A DNA stretch of 6,547 bases from Rhodospirillaceae bacterium (GCA_030151865.1 JASLCK010000320.1:1-6547); one strand, 5' to 3'. Positions 1 through 5,970 are shown, numbered from the stretch's first letter. Made by a program: numbers and translations. Notes: generated from the sequence alone by a model not told the origin.

Positions 1-470
1 ATGTGACCCGCTGGCTGAACGAGGAAGCCTATCGCGCCCGTGATGTCGGTCATGGCTATGGCGCGCGGGCCCAGGGCAGCTTTGCCAAACCGGGTGCCGG
101 ATCCGGCCTGGGGGGTGGTCTGGCATTCGAATTGGCGCCGCGTCACGATCAGGCGGTGTCGTCCTTCGTCGTCACCTATGATGATCCGGTGGATTGGACC
201 GGGCTGGTTCTGGCCTTGGAATTTCTGATCTCCACCCGGGGCGAGCAGTTGCTGCGGGTTAAGGGCATCGTCAATGCCCGGGGCAGCGATCAGCCCCTGG
301 TGATCCATGGGGTGCAGCATCTGTTCCATGACGCCGTGGCCCTGCCGGAATGGCCCAGCGATGACCGGCGCACCCGGATCGTCTTCATCACCCGTGATCT
401 GCCGCGCGATGCGGTGGAAAGTCTGCTGGCCCACGCCCAGGCCGAGGCGCTGAAGGAAGCTCAGCCCTGA
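1..470 (+). CDS. COG0523/CobW-family GTP-binding metallochaperone, C-terminal part (5' truncated by window)
   Basis: This is the end of a gene that starts upstream; the GTG at position 3 is an internal codon, not a start. The 155 visible residues match the CobW C-terminal domain. A variable Gly/Ala/His-rich linker (about residues 13-48) is followed by a conserved core with SFVVTYDDPVDW (53-64), LLRVKGIVN (83-91), IHGVQHLFH (101-109) and RRTRIVFITRD (122-132). The N-terminal G3E GTPase domain, with its Walker A and CxCC metal site, would lie outside the window. Family members are cytoplasmic GTPases that deliver or insert metals such as Zn or Co; which metal cannot be told from this fragment. 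The gene ends convergently with the c-di-GMP gene, 52 bases away. The family assignment is firm. The subgroup (CobW of cobalamin synthesis versus a zinc chaperone) is open, and no cobalamin gene is in view. Confidence 0.9.
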   Translation, partial: VTRWLNEEAYRARDVGHGYGARAQGSFAKPGAGSGLGGGLAFELAPRHDQAVSSFVVTYDDPVDWTGLVLALEFLISTRGEQLLRVKGIVNARGSDQPLVIHGVQHLFHDAVALPEWPSDDRRTRIVFITRDLPRDAVESLLAHAQAEALKEAQP

Positions 471-471
471 T

Positions 472-515
472 CAACCCGACGCCCCCGCTCCAGCTTTATG
501 CCTGGGGCGGGGTTG
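472..515. terminator. Imperfect GC-rich hairpin between two convergent genes
   Basis: CAACCC (472-477) plus CGCCCC (480-485) pair with GGGGCG (504-509) plus GGGTTG (510-515). This gives a 12-bp stem with a 2-base bulge and an 18-base loop. It sits exactly between the stop codons of the two convergent genes, as expected for a shared transcript end. No T-run follows on either strand, so it is not a classical intrinsic terminator. It could instead be a 3'-end stabilising stem combined with Rho-dependent termination. Confidence 0.4.
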
Positions 516-522
516 GATCGGC

Positions 523-3333
523 TCAAGCCCGATGCCAGACGAAATTTTCGAAGGGACCGGGTTCCAGCGGGCGGCTGTAATGATAGCCCTGGATGATGTC
601 GCAGCCTTGCGACGCCAAAAATTCCTGCTGTTCGACGGTTTCCACGCCTTCGGCGATTACCCGCAAATTCAAGCTTTTGGCCATGGCCAGGATAGCGTTG
701 ACCAAGGCGCGGTCGCTGGAATTGTTCAGCATGTCGCGGATGAAGCTGCGGTCGATCTTCAGGGTATGGAAGGGGTAACGCTTCAGATAGCTGAGCGATG
801 AATAGCCGGTGCCGAAATCGTCCAGCGACAGCCTGACCCCCAGATCATTCAGTTGGTGCAAGATGGCGGCGGTTTGGTCGGGATTCTCGATCAGGAAGCT
901 TTCGGTGATTTCCAGTTCCAGGCAATGGGGCGGCAGGCCGGTTTCGTCCAATGCCTGACCAACTTGTTCCAGAATCTTGCCATGACGCAACTGGCGTGAC
1001 GAGGTATTGACCGCCACCACCATGTCCAGCCCGCGTTCCCGCCATTCCTGGCCCTGGCGGCAGGCTTCCATCAGCACCCATTCGCCAATGGGGACGATCA
1101 GCCCGGTTTCTTCGGCCAGGGGGATGAACTGGTCGGGCATCTGCAAGCCCTTGGCGTTCTTCCAGCGCAGCAACGCCTCGACCCCCGACATTTTACCGGT
1201 TTTGACATCCAGCAAGGGCTGATAGGTCAGGAACATTTCGTCTCGCGCCAGGGCGTGGCGTAACTGGGTTTCCATCTCCAGGCGCTTGCTGGCGTCGCTG
1301 TTCATGCCGGGGGTGAAGAAGTGATAGCCGTTGCGGCCGCTCTCCTTGGCTTTGCGGATGGCCGCGCCGCAATTTTGCAGCATCATCTGGGCGCTGTCGC
1401 CATCATCGGGGGCGACCGATACCCCGATGCTGACCGAGATGTAAAGCTCGTTGCCATCCACCTGCAGGGGGTCGGCAAAGCGCTTCAGAATGCGGCGCAC
1501 CAACTGATCGGGGCTGGGGTCATGGCTGATGATGATGAACTCATCGGCGGCCAGACGCGCCACGGTGTCGGTGTTGGCAATAGTTGATTGCAGACGCTTG
1601 CCTGCTTCGATCAGCACGCCATCACCCGCGCCATGGCCCAGGGTCTCGTTGATCAGTTTGAAATGGTCCAGATCAAGCTGCATCACCGTCAATGGCGCAT
1701 GGTTGCGGTGCGCCTGATTCAGCGCCTGACAAAGCCGGTCAAAGGCTAAAATGCGGTTGGGCAGTCCGGTCAACTGGTCGAAATTGGCCTGATGCAGCAG
1801 CCGTTCTTCATAGGTTTTGCGCAGGCTGATGTCTTCCGCCGCCGCGACCAGATGGGTCACTTCGCCATCCTTGCCGCGGATCGGGCAAATCTGGGTCTGG
1901 CTCCAATAAAGACCGCCATCCTTGCGGCGGTTATAAACCTCGCCCCGCCATTCCTGCCCCGCCAGCGCGGTCTGCCACATTTCGCGGTACAGGGCGGCGG
2001 GCATGTAGCCGGATTTCAAGATGGCCGGGGTCTGCCCCAAAGCCTCTTCCGATGAATAGCCGGTGATGTCGGTAAAGCGCTTGTTGACATATTCGATGTG
2101 GCCTTGCCGGTCGGTGATGACCACGGCCGCCGGGCTTTGTTCCACCGCACGCGACAGCTTGCCCAACAGGGCTTCGGCTTCATCACGGCGCTGGGCGGTG
2201 CGGCGTGCCGCGATCAGGTTACCGCAACTGGCCAGAAAGGGGGCCAATTCGGCCAACTGATCGGCGTTATAGCCCGCTGGGCTGCCTTGCAGTTCCAGAA
2301 TTCCCGCCACCTCCTGCCCGGCAAACAGGGGCAGGGCGATGCCGGTTTTGCTCAAGGCGGGCTGTCGCTGCGACAGGGCGCGGTCGGGCAGCAGATTATG
2401 GGCTGCCAAAGGGGTTCCCGCCCGATGTTCCGACACCACCGAGCCGTTTTCTTCGCGCCGGACCTCCTGGATCATGCCTTGCGGACTGTCGGTTAAATCC
2501 ATGGCGGCATTCAGCAGGCGTTGAAACAGGGCGTCGGGCTCGCTGATGAACTGTTCCTGTACCTGATTGAGCGCCTGCAACACCTGATTTTTACGGTTCA
2601 GTTCCTCGGCGTCGTGCTTGCGTTCGGTGATATCGAGAGCGGCGACCACTAGGCAGGGATGACCGTCATAGATCATCTGGCGGCTGTTAATGGCGATGGA
2701 GCGGATGCTGCGGTTCTTGGCGATATAAGCGACTTCGTAATCCAACACATCGCCCATGGTGTCGAATTGGCGCAGGTAATCCAGCCGTTGGGCCGGATCG
2801 GCGTATAATTCGGTGGTCTTGCGCCCCAACAGTTCGGCGGCGTGATAGCCGGTCAGCTTGGAAATCCAGTCGTTGGTGTAAAGGATTTCCCCATCGGGGC
2901 GGCGCACGATCATGACCGGCACCGGCAGGCTGTTCAGCAGCGTCCGCAACTGGGTTTCCCGACTGAAGGCCAGGGTCAGATTGCGCCGGTGCGACCGCAT
3001 GGCCACGCTGGTTAAGGCAAAAATCAGGCAGGTGGTGATCCCGACAAACAGAATGTCTTTCAGGCTGCCCATCCAGGCGGCCAGATCGGGTTTCCAGTTG
3101 GTCCAGGGATGTAAAAGCTGGTCGGTGGCGATCACCCAGATCATGCCGATGACCATGTAGCTAAGCGCCACCGCCGCCGGAGAAACGGGGATCAGCGTGT
3201 CGCGCCAGCGGCGAGATGCGGGCGGGGTCTGGATCAAGATGATGTCGGGCCAGTACGCAAAATCATGATGATTGGATAAGACTTCTGCCGTTTTTCTCAA
3301 GCAACAATGCGATAAAAATCTAACTTTGCCCAT
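523..3333 (-). CDS. Membrane PAS-GAF-PAS-GGDEF-EAL protein, probable c-di-GMP phosphodiesterase with degenerate GGDEF
   Basis: The 936-residue protein is predicted in the inner membrane, with two hydrophobic segments (about 52-74 and 93-112) around a short periplasmic loop. Domains follow in order: PAS (about 126-237), GAF-like (250-380), PAS with PAC (395-506), GGDEF (510-673) and EAL (685-932). The GGDEF signature reads AADEF (595-599), and the RxxD inhibitory site before it is absent (ANTD, 586-589). Diguanylate cyclase activity is therefore unlikely, though the GTP-binding stretch around N562 and GH566-567 remains. The EAL domain keeps the expected metal and catalytic residues: E719 (EALLRW), N776, E808, D838-D839 (DDFGTGYSS), K859, D861, E895 and Q915. 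It should hydrolyse c-di-GMP, with the PAS/GAF modules sensing signals and the GGDEF perhaps binding GTP as an allosteric switch. ATG 3333 is the only ATG before the first membrane segment and an in-frame stop lies just upstream. Its ribosome site is weak, and the first 35 codons are AT-rich, so a TTG start at residue 12 or 33 is possible. It appears monocistronic. Confidence 0.93.
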   Translation of the reverse strand: MGKVRFLSHCCLRKTAEVLSNHHDFAYWPDIILIQTPPASRRWRDTLIPVSPAAVALSYMVIGMIWVIATDQLLHPWTNWKPDLAAWMGSLKDILFVGITTCLIFALTSVAMRSHRRNLTLAFSRETQLRTLLNSLPVPVMIVRRPDGEILYTNDWISKLTGYHAAELLGRKTTELYADPAQRLDYLRQFDTMGDVLDYEVAYIAKNRSIRSIAINSRQMIYDGHPCLVVAALDITERKHDAEELNRKNQVLQALNQVQEQFISEPDALFQRLLNAAMDLTDSPQGMIQEVRREENGSVVSEHRAGTPLAAHNLLPDRALSQRQPALSKTGIALPLFAGQEVAGILELQGSPAGYNADQLAELAPFLASCGNLIAARRTAQRRDEAEALLGKLSRAVEQSPAAVVITDRQGHIEYVNKRFTDITGYSSEEALGQTPAILKSGYMPAALYREMWQTALAGQEWRGEVYNRRKDGGLYWSQTQICPIRGKDGEVTHLVAAAEDISLRKTYEERLLHQANFDQLTGLPNRILAFDRLCQALNQAHRNHAPLTVMQLDLDHFKLINETLGHGAGDGVLIEAGKRLQSTIANTDTVARLAADEFIIISHDPSPDQLVRRILKRFADPLQVDGNELYISVSIGVSVAPDDGDSAQMMLQNCGAAIRKAKESGRNGYHFFTPGMNSDASKRLEMETQLRHALARDEMFLTYQPLLDVKTGKMSGVEALLRWKNAKGLQMPDQFIPLAEETGLIVPIGEWVLMEACRQGQEWRERGLDMVVAVNTSSRQLRHGKILEQVGQALDETGLPPHCLELEITESFLIENPDQTAAILHQLNDLGVRLSLDDFGTGYSSLSYLKRYPFHTLKIDRSFIRDMLNNSSDRALVNAILAMAKSLNLRVIAEGVETVEQQEFLASQGCDIIQGYHYSRPLEPGPFENFVWHRA

Positions 3334-3393
3334 CTTGGCGATGGTTTAAGTCGCATGTGCAATGGTTTTCCCAGGGATAGTCATACCTGTAAA

Positions 3394-3423
3394 AGGGTCA
3401 TAGGCAATATGAGGGTGATAGGC
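3394..3423. repeat. Imperfect 12-base direct repeat, 18-base period
   Basis: AGGGTCATAGGC (3394-3405) recurs as AGGGTGATAGGC (3412-3423), 11 of 12 identical, with start points 18 bases apart. A related AGGGATAGTCAT lies just before (3373-3384). The repeats lie 61-90 bases upstream of the start codon of the minus-strand EAL gene, where a regulator could bind. The spacing is not a whole number of helical turns, and the match could be chance. Confidence 0.35.
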
Positions 3424-3510
3424 CTAAATTTTTTACTGTGTCCATTTCTTGAAAGTTGAGTGTCCTCCGCAGGTAATCAGGATGGTTATTTTTAATCATT
3501 GGATAATCGA

Positions 3511-3539
3511 TTGGTCGCGGATACCGAGAGTGGGATAAT
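3511..3539 (+). promoter_or_regulatory. Sigma70-type promoter for the ferredoxin gene
   Basis: TTGGTC (3511-3516) and GATAAT (3534-3539) are separated by exactly 17 bases. The -10 matches the consensus at 5 of 6 positions and the -35 begins with TTG. Transcription would start near 3546, giving a leader of about 80 bases before the ATG at 3626. No competing sigma54 promoter is visible, which argues against strict nif-type control. Confidence 0.5.
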
Positions 3540-3582
3540 GCTCGGCATGGCATTTTCTTAAACGATTGGTTATAAAGCGGGT

Positions 3583-3601
3583 GCGGGATGTGAAATCCCG
3601 C
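3583..3601 (+). promoter_or_regulatory. Perfect hairpin in the ferredoxin mRNA leader
   Basis: GCGGGAT (3583-3589) and ATCCCGC (3595-3601) form a perfect 7-bp stem around a 5-base loop (GTGAA). It ends 9 bases before the Shine-Dalgarno sequence and is not followed by a T-run, so it is not a terminator. In the transcript it would form a leader stem-loop that may protect the 5' end or modulate translation. As DNA it is also a dyad that could be an operator downstream of the promoter. Confidence 0.45.
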
Positions 3602-3610
3602 CTGTTTGGA

Positions 3611-3618
3611 AGAGAGGA
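3611..3618 (+). promoter_or_regulatory. Ribosome binding site deciding the ferredoxin start
   Basis: AGAGAGGA (3611-3618) lies 7 bases before ATG 3626. This identifies that ATG as the start rather than the upstream in-frame codon at 3566, which would add 20 residues unlike any ferredoxin. Confidence 0.8.
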
Positions 3619-3625
3619 CAGAAAA

Positions 3626-3820
3626 ATGGCCTATAAGATTGTCGGATCCCAGTGCACCGGTTGCGGCGCTTGCGAATATGAATGCCCGAACAAGGCGATT
3701 TCCGAAAAGGGTGGCATTTTCGTGATCGACCCGGCGCTGTGCACCGAGTGTGATGGCTTCTTTGATTCTCCTCAGTGCGCCGCGGTTTGTCCGGTGGACC
3801 AGACCTGTATTCCCGCCTGA
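3626..3820 (+). CDS. Small 2[4Fe-4S] ferredoxin of the FdxN/YfhL type
   Basis: This 64-residue soluble electron carrier begins MAYKIVGSQC. Cluster one uses C10, C13 and C16 with C20-P (C-x2-C-x2-C-x3-CP). Cluster two uses C39, C42, C51 and C55-P, the C-x2-C-x8-C-x3-CP spacing typical of Allochromatium-type ferredoxins and of FdxN and YfhL. A ninth cysteine, C61, lies near the C-terminus. Family members have low potentials and pass electrons to partners such as nitrogenase (FdxN) or other reductases. No nif or partner gene is in view, so the partner is unknown. The gene stands alone, with its own promoter and leader hairpin and a strong terminator 60 bases after the stop, so it is likely an abundant single-gene transcript. 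The ferredoxin identity is very secure; the physiological role is not. Confidence 0.93.
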   Translation: MAYKIVGSQCTGCGACEYECPNKAISEKGGIFVIDPALCTECDGFFDSPQCAAVCPVDQTCIPA

Positions 3821-3880
3821 CCGGGTTAACGTCGGATCGTCACCTTTGCGCAGGGGCCGAGCGCGGGGCGGCGAAAAACG

Positions 3881-3916
3881 AAAAGCCGATGGATCGCAAA
3901 ATCCATCGGCTTTTTT
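3881..3916. terminator. Strong bidirectional intrinsic terminator
   Basis: AAAAGCCGATGGAT (3881-3894) and ATCCATCGGCTTTT (3901-3914) form a perfect 14-bp stem with a 6-base loop, followed by TTTTTT on the plus strand (3911-3916). On the minus strand the stem is followed by TTTTCGTTTTT. It lies between the ferredoxin (ends 3820) and creA (minus, ends 3965), so it can end both transcripts. Confidence 0.92.
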
Positions 3917-3964
3917 GTTGCGGATAAGCCCGTCGCGTTAAGCAGGGCGTCCGGTTTTTATATC

Positions 3965-4453
3965 TTACTTGCCGCCCCAGGGCATGATCGGGACGGTGGA
4001 AATAGCGTTTTTGGGCGAGCCGTCGATCAGTTTGTCGGAATAAGACAGATAGACCAGGGTATTGTTGGGACGGTCATAGAACCGCACCACCTGCAGCTTT
4101 TTGAACAGCCAGGACCGGCTTTCCTTAAAAACGTCTTCGCCGTCTTTCAGGTCCGACTTCATCGAGATGGGGCCGATCTGGCGGCAGGCGATCGAGGCAT
4201 CCGACGTGTCTTCGGCCAGTCCCACGGCTCCCTTCATGCCGCCGGTCTTGGCGCGGCTGACATGGCAGACCACGCCATCGACCTTGGGATCGCGGAAGGA
4301 ATCGATACAAACCTTATCGTTGGCCAGACCCAGCATGCGAATGTTGGTCGATACGCATCCCACCTCGTCGGCTTGGGCGCAGGCAATGCCCAGCAGGGGG
4401 AGCAAAGCAGCGGCCAACAGCAGGGGGCGGGCAGGGGATTTCAGGCGGTTCAT
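3965..4453 (-). CDS. creA: CreA family secreted/periplasmic protein
   Basis: The 162-residue protein matches the CreA family along its whole mature length. Hallmarks are SRAKTGGMKG (66-75), GLAEDTSDASI (78-88), LQVVRFYD (120-127), YSDK (138-141), GSPKNAIS (145-152) and VPIMPW (154-159). A Sec signal peptide runs from the basic MNRLK start through a Leu/Ala core, with probable cleavage after AQA (28). The earlier C25 lacks a good lipobox. Mature cysteines are C33, C49, C63 and C90. The function of CreA is not established; in E. coli it is encoded beside the CreBCD two-component locus, which is absent here. The frame stays open to 4798, but ATG 4453 gives the signal peptide directly and has AAGGAAAG upstream. 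That ribosome site lies within a small AGGAA/TTCCT inverted repeat (4457-4469). The gene is monocistronic and divergent from the next one. Confidence 0.93.
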   Translation of the reverse strand: MNRLKSPARPLLLAAALLPLLGIACAQADEVGCVSTNIRMLGLANDKVCIDSFRDPKVDGVVCHVSRAKTGGMKGAVGLAEDTSDASIACRQIGPISMKSDLKDGEDVFKESRSWLFKKLQVVRFYDRPNNTLVYLSYSDKLIDGSPKNAISTVPIMPWGGK

Positions 4454-4524
4454 GGCAGGAAGCTTTCCTTGCAGTGCGGAGTATCCGGAAACCGGCGTCG
4501 CCAGCATGCCCGAAGCCGTCGCCG

Positions 4525-4569
4525 GGCGAAAGGGGGCGCAAGCGGGCCTTGGCGAAAGCGGGCGGCAAG
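4525..4569. repeat. Imperfect 18/19-base tandem-like direct repeat upstream of the secreted-protein gene
   Basis: GGCGAAAGGGGGCGCAAG (4525-4542) is repeated as GGCGAAAGCGGGCGGCAAG (4551-4569), differing by one substitution and one inserted G, with a 26-base period. Copy two ends inside the purine-rich stretch that provides the ribosome site of the next gene (AAGGATAGG, 4567-4575). It lies in the 130-base region shared by two divergent genes. It may be a regulator site or simply a local duplication in GC-rich DNA. Confidence 0.45.
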
Positions 4570-4583
4570 GATAGGCTGGCGTC

Positions 4584-5087
4584 ATGACGACCATTTTGCG
4601 CCATCGTATGACGGGTGGCCTTGCCGCTCTTGGGGTGGCGGGGCTGATGATCCTGGCCCCGCTGCAAGACGCCTGGGCCAAGCCGAAAAAATGCTTCACC
4701 AAGCCGGAGCAAACCGCCGAACAGGTGATCCGTCTGGGCTTGCGCCTGCGTGAAGGGGCGTTGACCTGCCATGACAAACCCTGGAACCGCGATACCAAGG
4801 CGGCCTGGGAAAAGATGGATCAGACCTTTGGTCAGCGTTTTGCCCAGCAGACCAAAATCCGCGAGCAGGCGTTCAGCCGGGAATTTCCCAAGGATGCCAA
4901 GACCATCCTGGCCCAATGGGATGGGCGCACGGTGTTCTTCTATCGCTACCATCCGCTGTCCGACGTCTATTGCAATTCCATCGGCAAGCTATTGGACGAT
5001 ATCAATAAGAAGGGATGGGGCTATCTGACCCAGCAGGCGGCCAAGGGCGGCGACGAGGTTAAAATGGATTACCGTCAGTGCCCGTGA
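4584..5087 (+). CDS. Secreted four-cysteine protein of unknown function
   Basis: I do not recognise this 167-residue protein. It has a clear Sec signal peptide: basic MTTILRHR, a hydrophobic core (about 11-26) and cleavage expected after AWA (32). The mature 135 residues are basic and largely helical in character, with exactly four cysteines (C37, C62, C130, C166), enough for two disulfides in the periplasm. The middle is rich in K, Q, R and aromatic residues; RTVFFYRYHP (115-124) and DVYCNSIGKLL (127-137) look like the most constrained parts. No known enzyme motif, lipobox or membrane anchor is seen. ATG 4584 follows AAGGATAGG; M9 (4608) is a less likely alternative because it would shorten the basic N-region. 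The gene is divergent from creA, also a secreted protein, across 130 bases. Shared control is possible but not shown. Confidence 0.8.
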   Translation: MTTILRHRMTGGLAALGVAGLMILAPLQDAWAKPKKCFTKPEQTAEQVIRLGLRLREGALTCHDKPWNRDTKAAWEKMDQTFGQRFAQQTKIREQAFSREFPKDAKTILAQWDGRTVFFYRYHPLSDVYCNSIGKLLDDINKKGWGYLTQQAAKGGDEVKMDYRQCP

Positions 5088-5118
5088 TGGGGGCTGGGTG
5101 CCTTGTGCGATCCAATAA

Positions 5119-5154
5119 AAAACGGCTGGCGAAGTTTCCTTCACCAGCCGTTTT
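5119..5154. terminator. Bidirectional intrinsic terminator between secreted-protein gene and pyrE
   Basis: AAAACGGCTGG (5119-5129) pairs with CCAGCCGTTTT (5144-5154) in an 11-bp perfect stem. After one mismatch the stem can extend by GAA/TTC inside the loop. TTTT ends the plus-strand copy, and the minus-strand copy ends in TTTTTT, so it is the stronger terminator for pyrE. It lies 31 bases after the plus-strand stop and 27 bases beyond the pyrE stop. Confidence 0.9.
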
Positions 5155-5181
5155 GTCTGACAGACCTTGGGTCCGTCCCGA

Positions 5182-5871
5182 TCAGGCGTCGCGACCGCCG
5201 TGATGGGCCGACCAGGCGATCGGGTCATGCAGGAACTTGCGCACTTCGTCCAAAGCGGACTTGTCGAAGTGACCGCCCTGTTCGGCGACGTCCAGCACAT
5301 CCCACCAGTTGGCCAGATAGTGCAGATCGACGTTGATTTCTTCCAAGGTCTTCAACGCGCCGGGGAAGACGCCATAGAAGAACACCACGAAGGTGTGGGC
5401 CACTTCGGCGCCGGCGTCACGCAGGGCGTTGACGAAGTTGACCTTGCTAGCGCCGTCCGAGGCCAGGTCTTCCACCAGCAGGACGTGTTCGCCTTCCTTG
5501 AAGTAGCCTTCGATCTGGGCATTGCGGCCGAAACCCTTGGGCTTCTTGCGCACATACAGCATCGGCAGCGACAACTGGTCGGAAATCCAGGCGGCAAAGG
5601 GAATGCCCGCGGTTTCGCCACCAGCGACGGCGTTGACGGTCTCGTACCCGACTTCGCGGGTGATGGCGTTGGCGGCCAGTTCGTTGATCTTGCGGCGCGC
5701 GCGCGGGAACGAGATCACCTTGCGCATGTCGATATAGACCGGGCTCTTCCAGCCGGAAGTCAGGGTATAGGGCTCTTCCGGGCGGAAATTGACCGCGCCG
5801 ATTTCCAGAAGGATGCGGGCAGTGGTCAGACCGGCTTGCTTCTGTTCCGGCGTGCGGGAAACGGATTGCAT
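5182..5871 (-). CDS. pyrE: Orotate phosphoribosyltransferase
   Basis: The 229-residue cytoplasmic enzyme joins orotate to PRPP, giving orotidine 5'-monophosphate in de novo UMP synthesis. Visible family features are YTLTSGWKSPVYIDMRK (35-51), the AVAGGETAGIPFA segment (81-93) and the flexible catalytic loop YVRKKPKGFGRNAQIEG (106-122). The PRPP-binding motif is VLLVEDLASDGAS (130-142), with its paired acidic residues E134-D135. In this motif the usual TT/GG-rich loop reads ASDGAS, a mild deviation. A C-terminal extension (about 165-229) is typical of the alphaproteobacterial form. I chose ATG 5871 because GGAG lies 9 bases upstream; a TTG at 5886 would add five residues but would place the ribosome site inside the gene. 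Transcription is single-gene, ending at the 5119-5154 terminator. The identification is secure. Confidence 0.95.
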   Translation of the reverse strand: MQSVSRTPEQKQAGLTTARILLEIGAVNFRPEEPYTLTSGWKSPVYIDMRKVISFPRARRKINELAANAITREVGYETVNAVAGGETAGIPFAAWISDQLSLPMLYVRKKPKGFGRNAQIEGYFKEGEHVLLVEDLASDGASKVNFVNALRDAGAEVAHTFVVFFYGVFPGALKTLEEINVDLHYLANWWDVLDVAEQGGHFDKSALDEVRKFLHDPIAWSAHHGGRDA

Positions 5872-5880
5872 GGATGGGGA

Positions 5881-5884
5881 CTCC
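5881..5884 (-). promoter_or_regulatory. Ribosome binding site of pyrE
   Basis: On the minus strand GGAG lies 9 bases before ATG 5871. It overlaps the TTGGAG that would supply the alternative TTG start at 5886, so the downstream ATG is preferred. Confidence 0.6.
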
Positions 5885-5923
5885 AACAGGACCTTTGGAC
5901 AGCACTGTACGGGCCTAATTCCC

Positions 5924-5970
5924 AGCGCGGCCTAGCTGCGCTATAGAAGTGGACCTCTTAACCCCGGGGT
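5924..5970. promoter_or_regulatory. Dyad symmetries in the pyrE / crotonase divergent intergenic region
   Basis: The 144-base divergent spacer (5872-6015) holds three short symmetric elements. AGCGCGGC (5924-5931) and GCTGCGCT (5935-5942) form an 8-bp stem with one G-T pair and a CTA loop. ACCCCGGGGT (5961-5970) is a perfect 10-base palindrome. Just outside, GGCC-AAAA-GGCC occupies 5975-5986. Any could be an operator or leader structure. No convincing -35/-10 pair is seen for either gene; the best minus-strand candidate is TTGCAC with TATACC 18 bases away. The role is inferred from position only. Confidence 0.35.

Larger units (their letters stand above)
3334..3625. other. Relatively AT-rich intergenic region between divergent EAL gene and ferredoxin gene
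   Basis: This 292-base stretch has no credible coding sequence and is visibly richer in A/T than the flanking genes, with runs such as AAATTTTTTA (3426-3435) and TTATTTTTAA (3486-3495). It must contain the promoters of both divergent genes. For the ferredoxin a good promoter is visible (3511-3539). For the minus-strand EAL gene I see only weak candidates: TTGCCT then TATGAC on the minus strand, 16 bases apart, around 3379-3407. I found no clear -24/-12 sigma54 element and no TGT-N10-ACA NifA site. Separately listed are an imperfect direct repeat (3394-3423) and a leader hairpin (3583-3601). Confidence 0.6.

Noticed and set aside
2098..2496. 132-codon plus-strand frame inside the EAL gene
   Set aside because: It lies opposite the GAF/PAS coding region and its translation is low-complexity without recognisable motifs. 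Other open frames opposite this gene (for example 532-801, 1321-1587, 1792-2055) are rejected for the same reason.
3480..3565. Possible NifA/sigma54 control of the ferredoxin
   Set aside because: I looked for GG-N10-GC (-24/-12) and TGT-N10-ACA elements because of the FdxN-like sequence, and found none convincing.
3566..3625. 20-residue N-terminal extension of the ferredoxin
   Set aside because: It would translate the leader hairpin, has no ribosome site, and ferredoxins of this type begin at the MAYKI-like methionine.
4454..4798. 115-codon upstream extension of the creA frame
   Set aside because: The extension is Arg/Pro/Ala-rich, overlaps the secreted-protein gene on the other strand, and would bury the signal peptide that starts at 4453.
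4314..4952. 212-codon minus-strand frame overlapping creA and the secreted-protein gene
   Set aside because: It overlaps two better-supported genes, and no domain is recognisable in its translation.
5167..5946. 259-codon open frame on the plus strand opposite pyrE
   Set aside because: It is antisense to a well-supported pyrE over nearly its full length, has no family resemblance, and reflects third-position GC bias.
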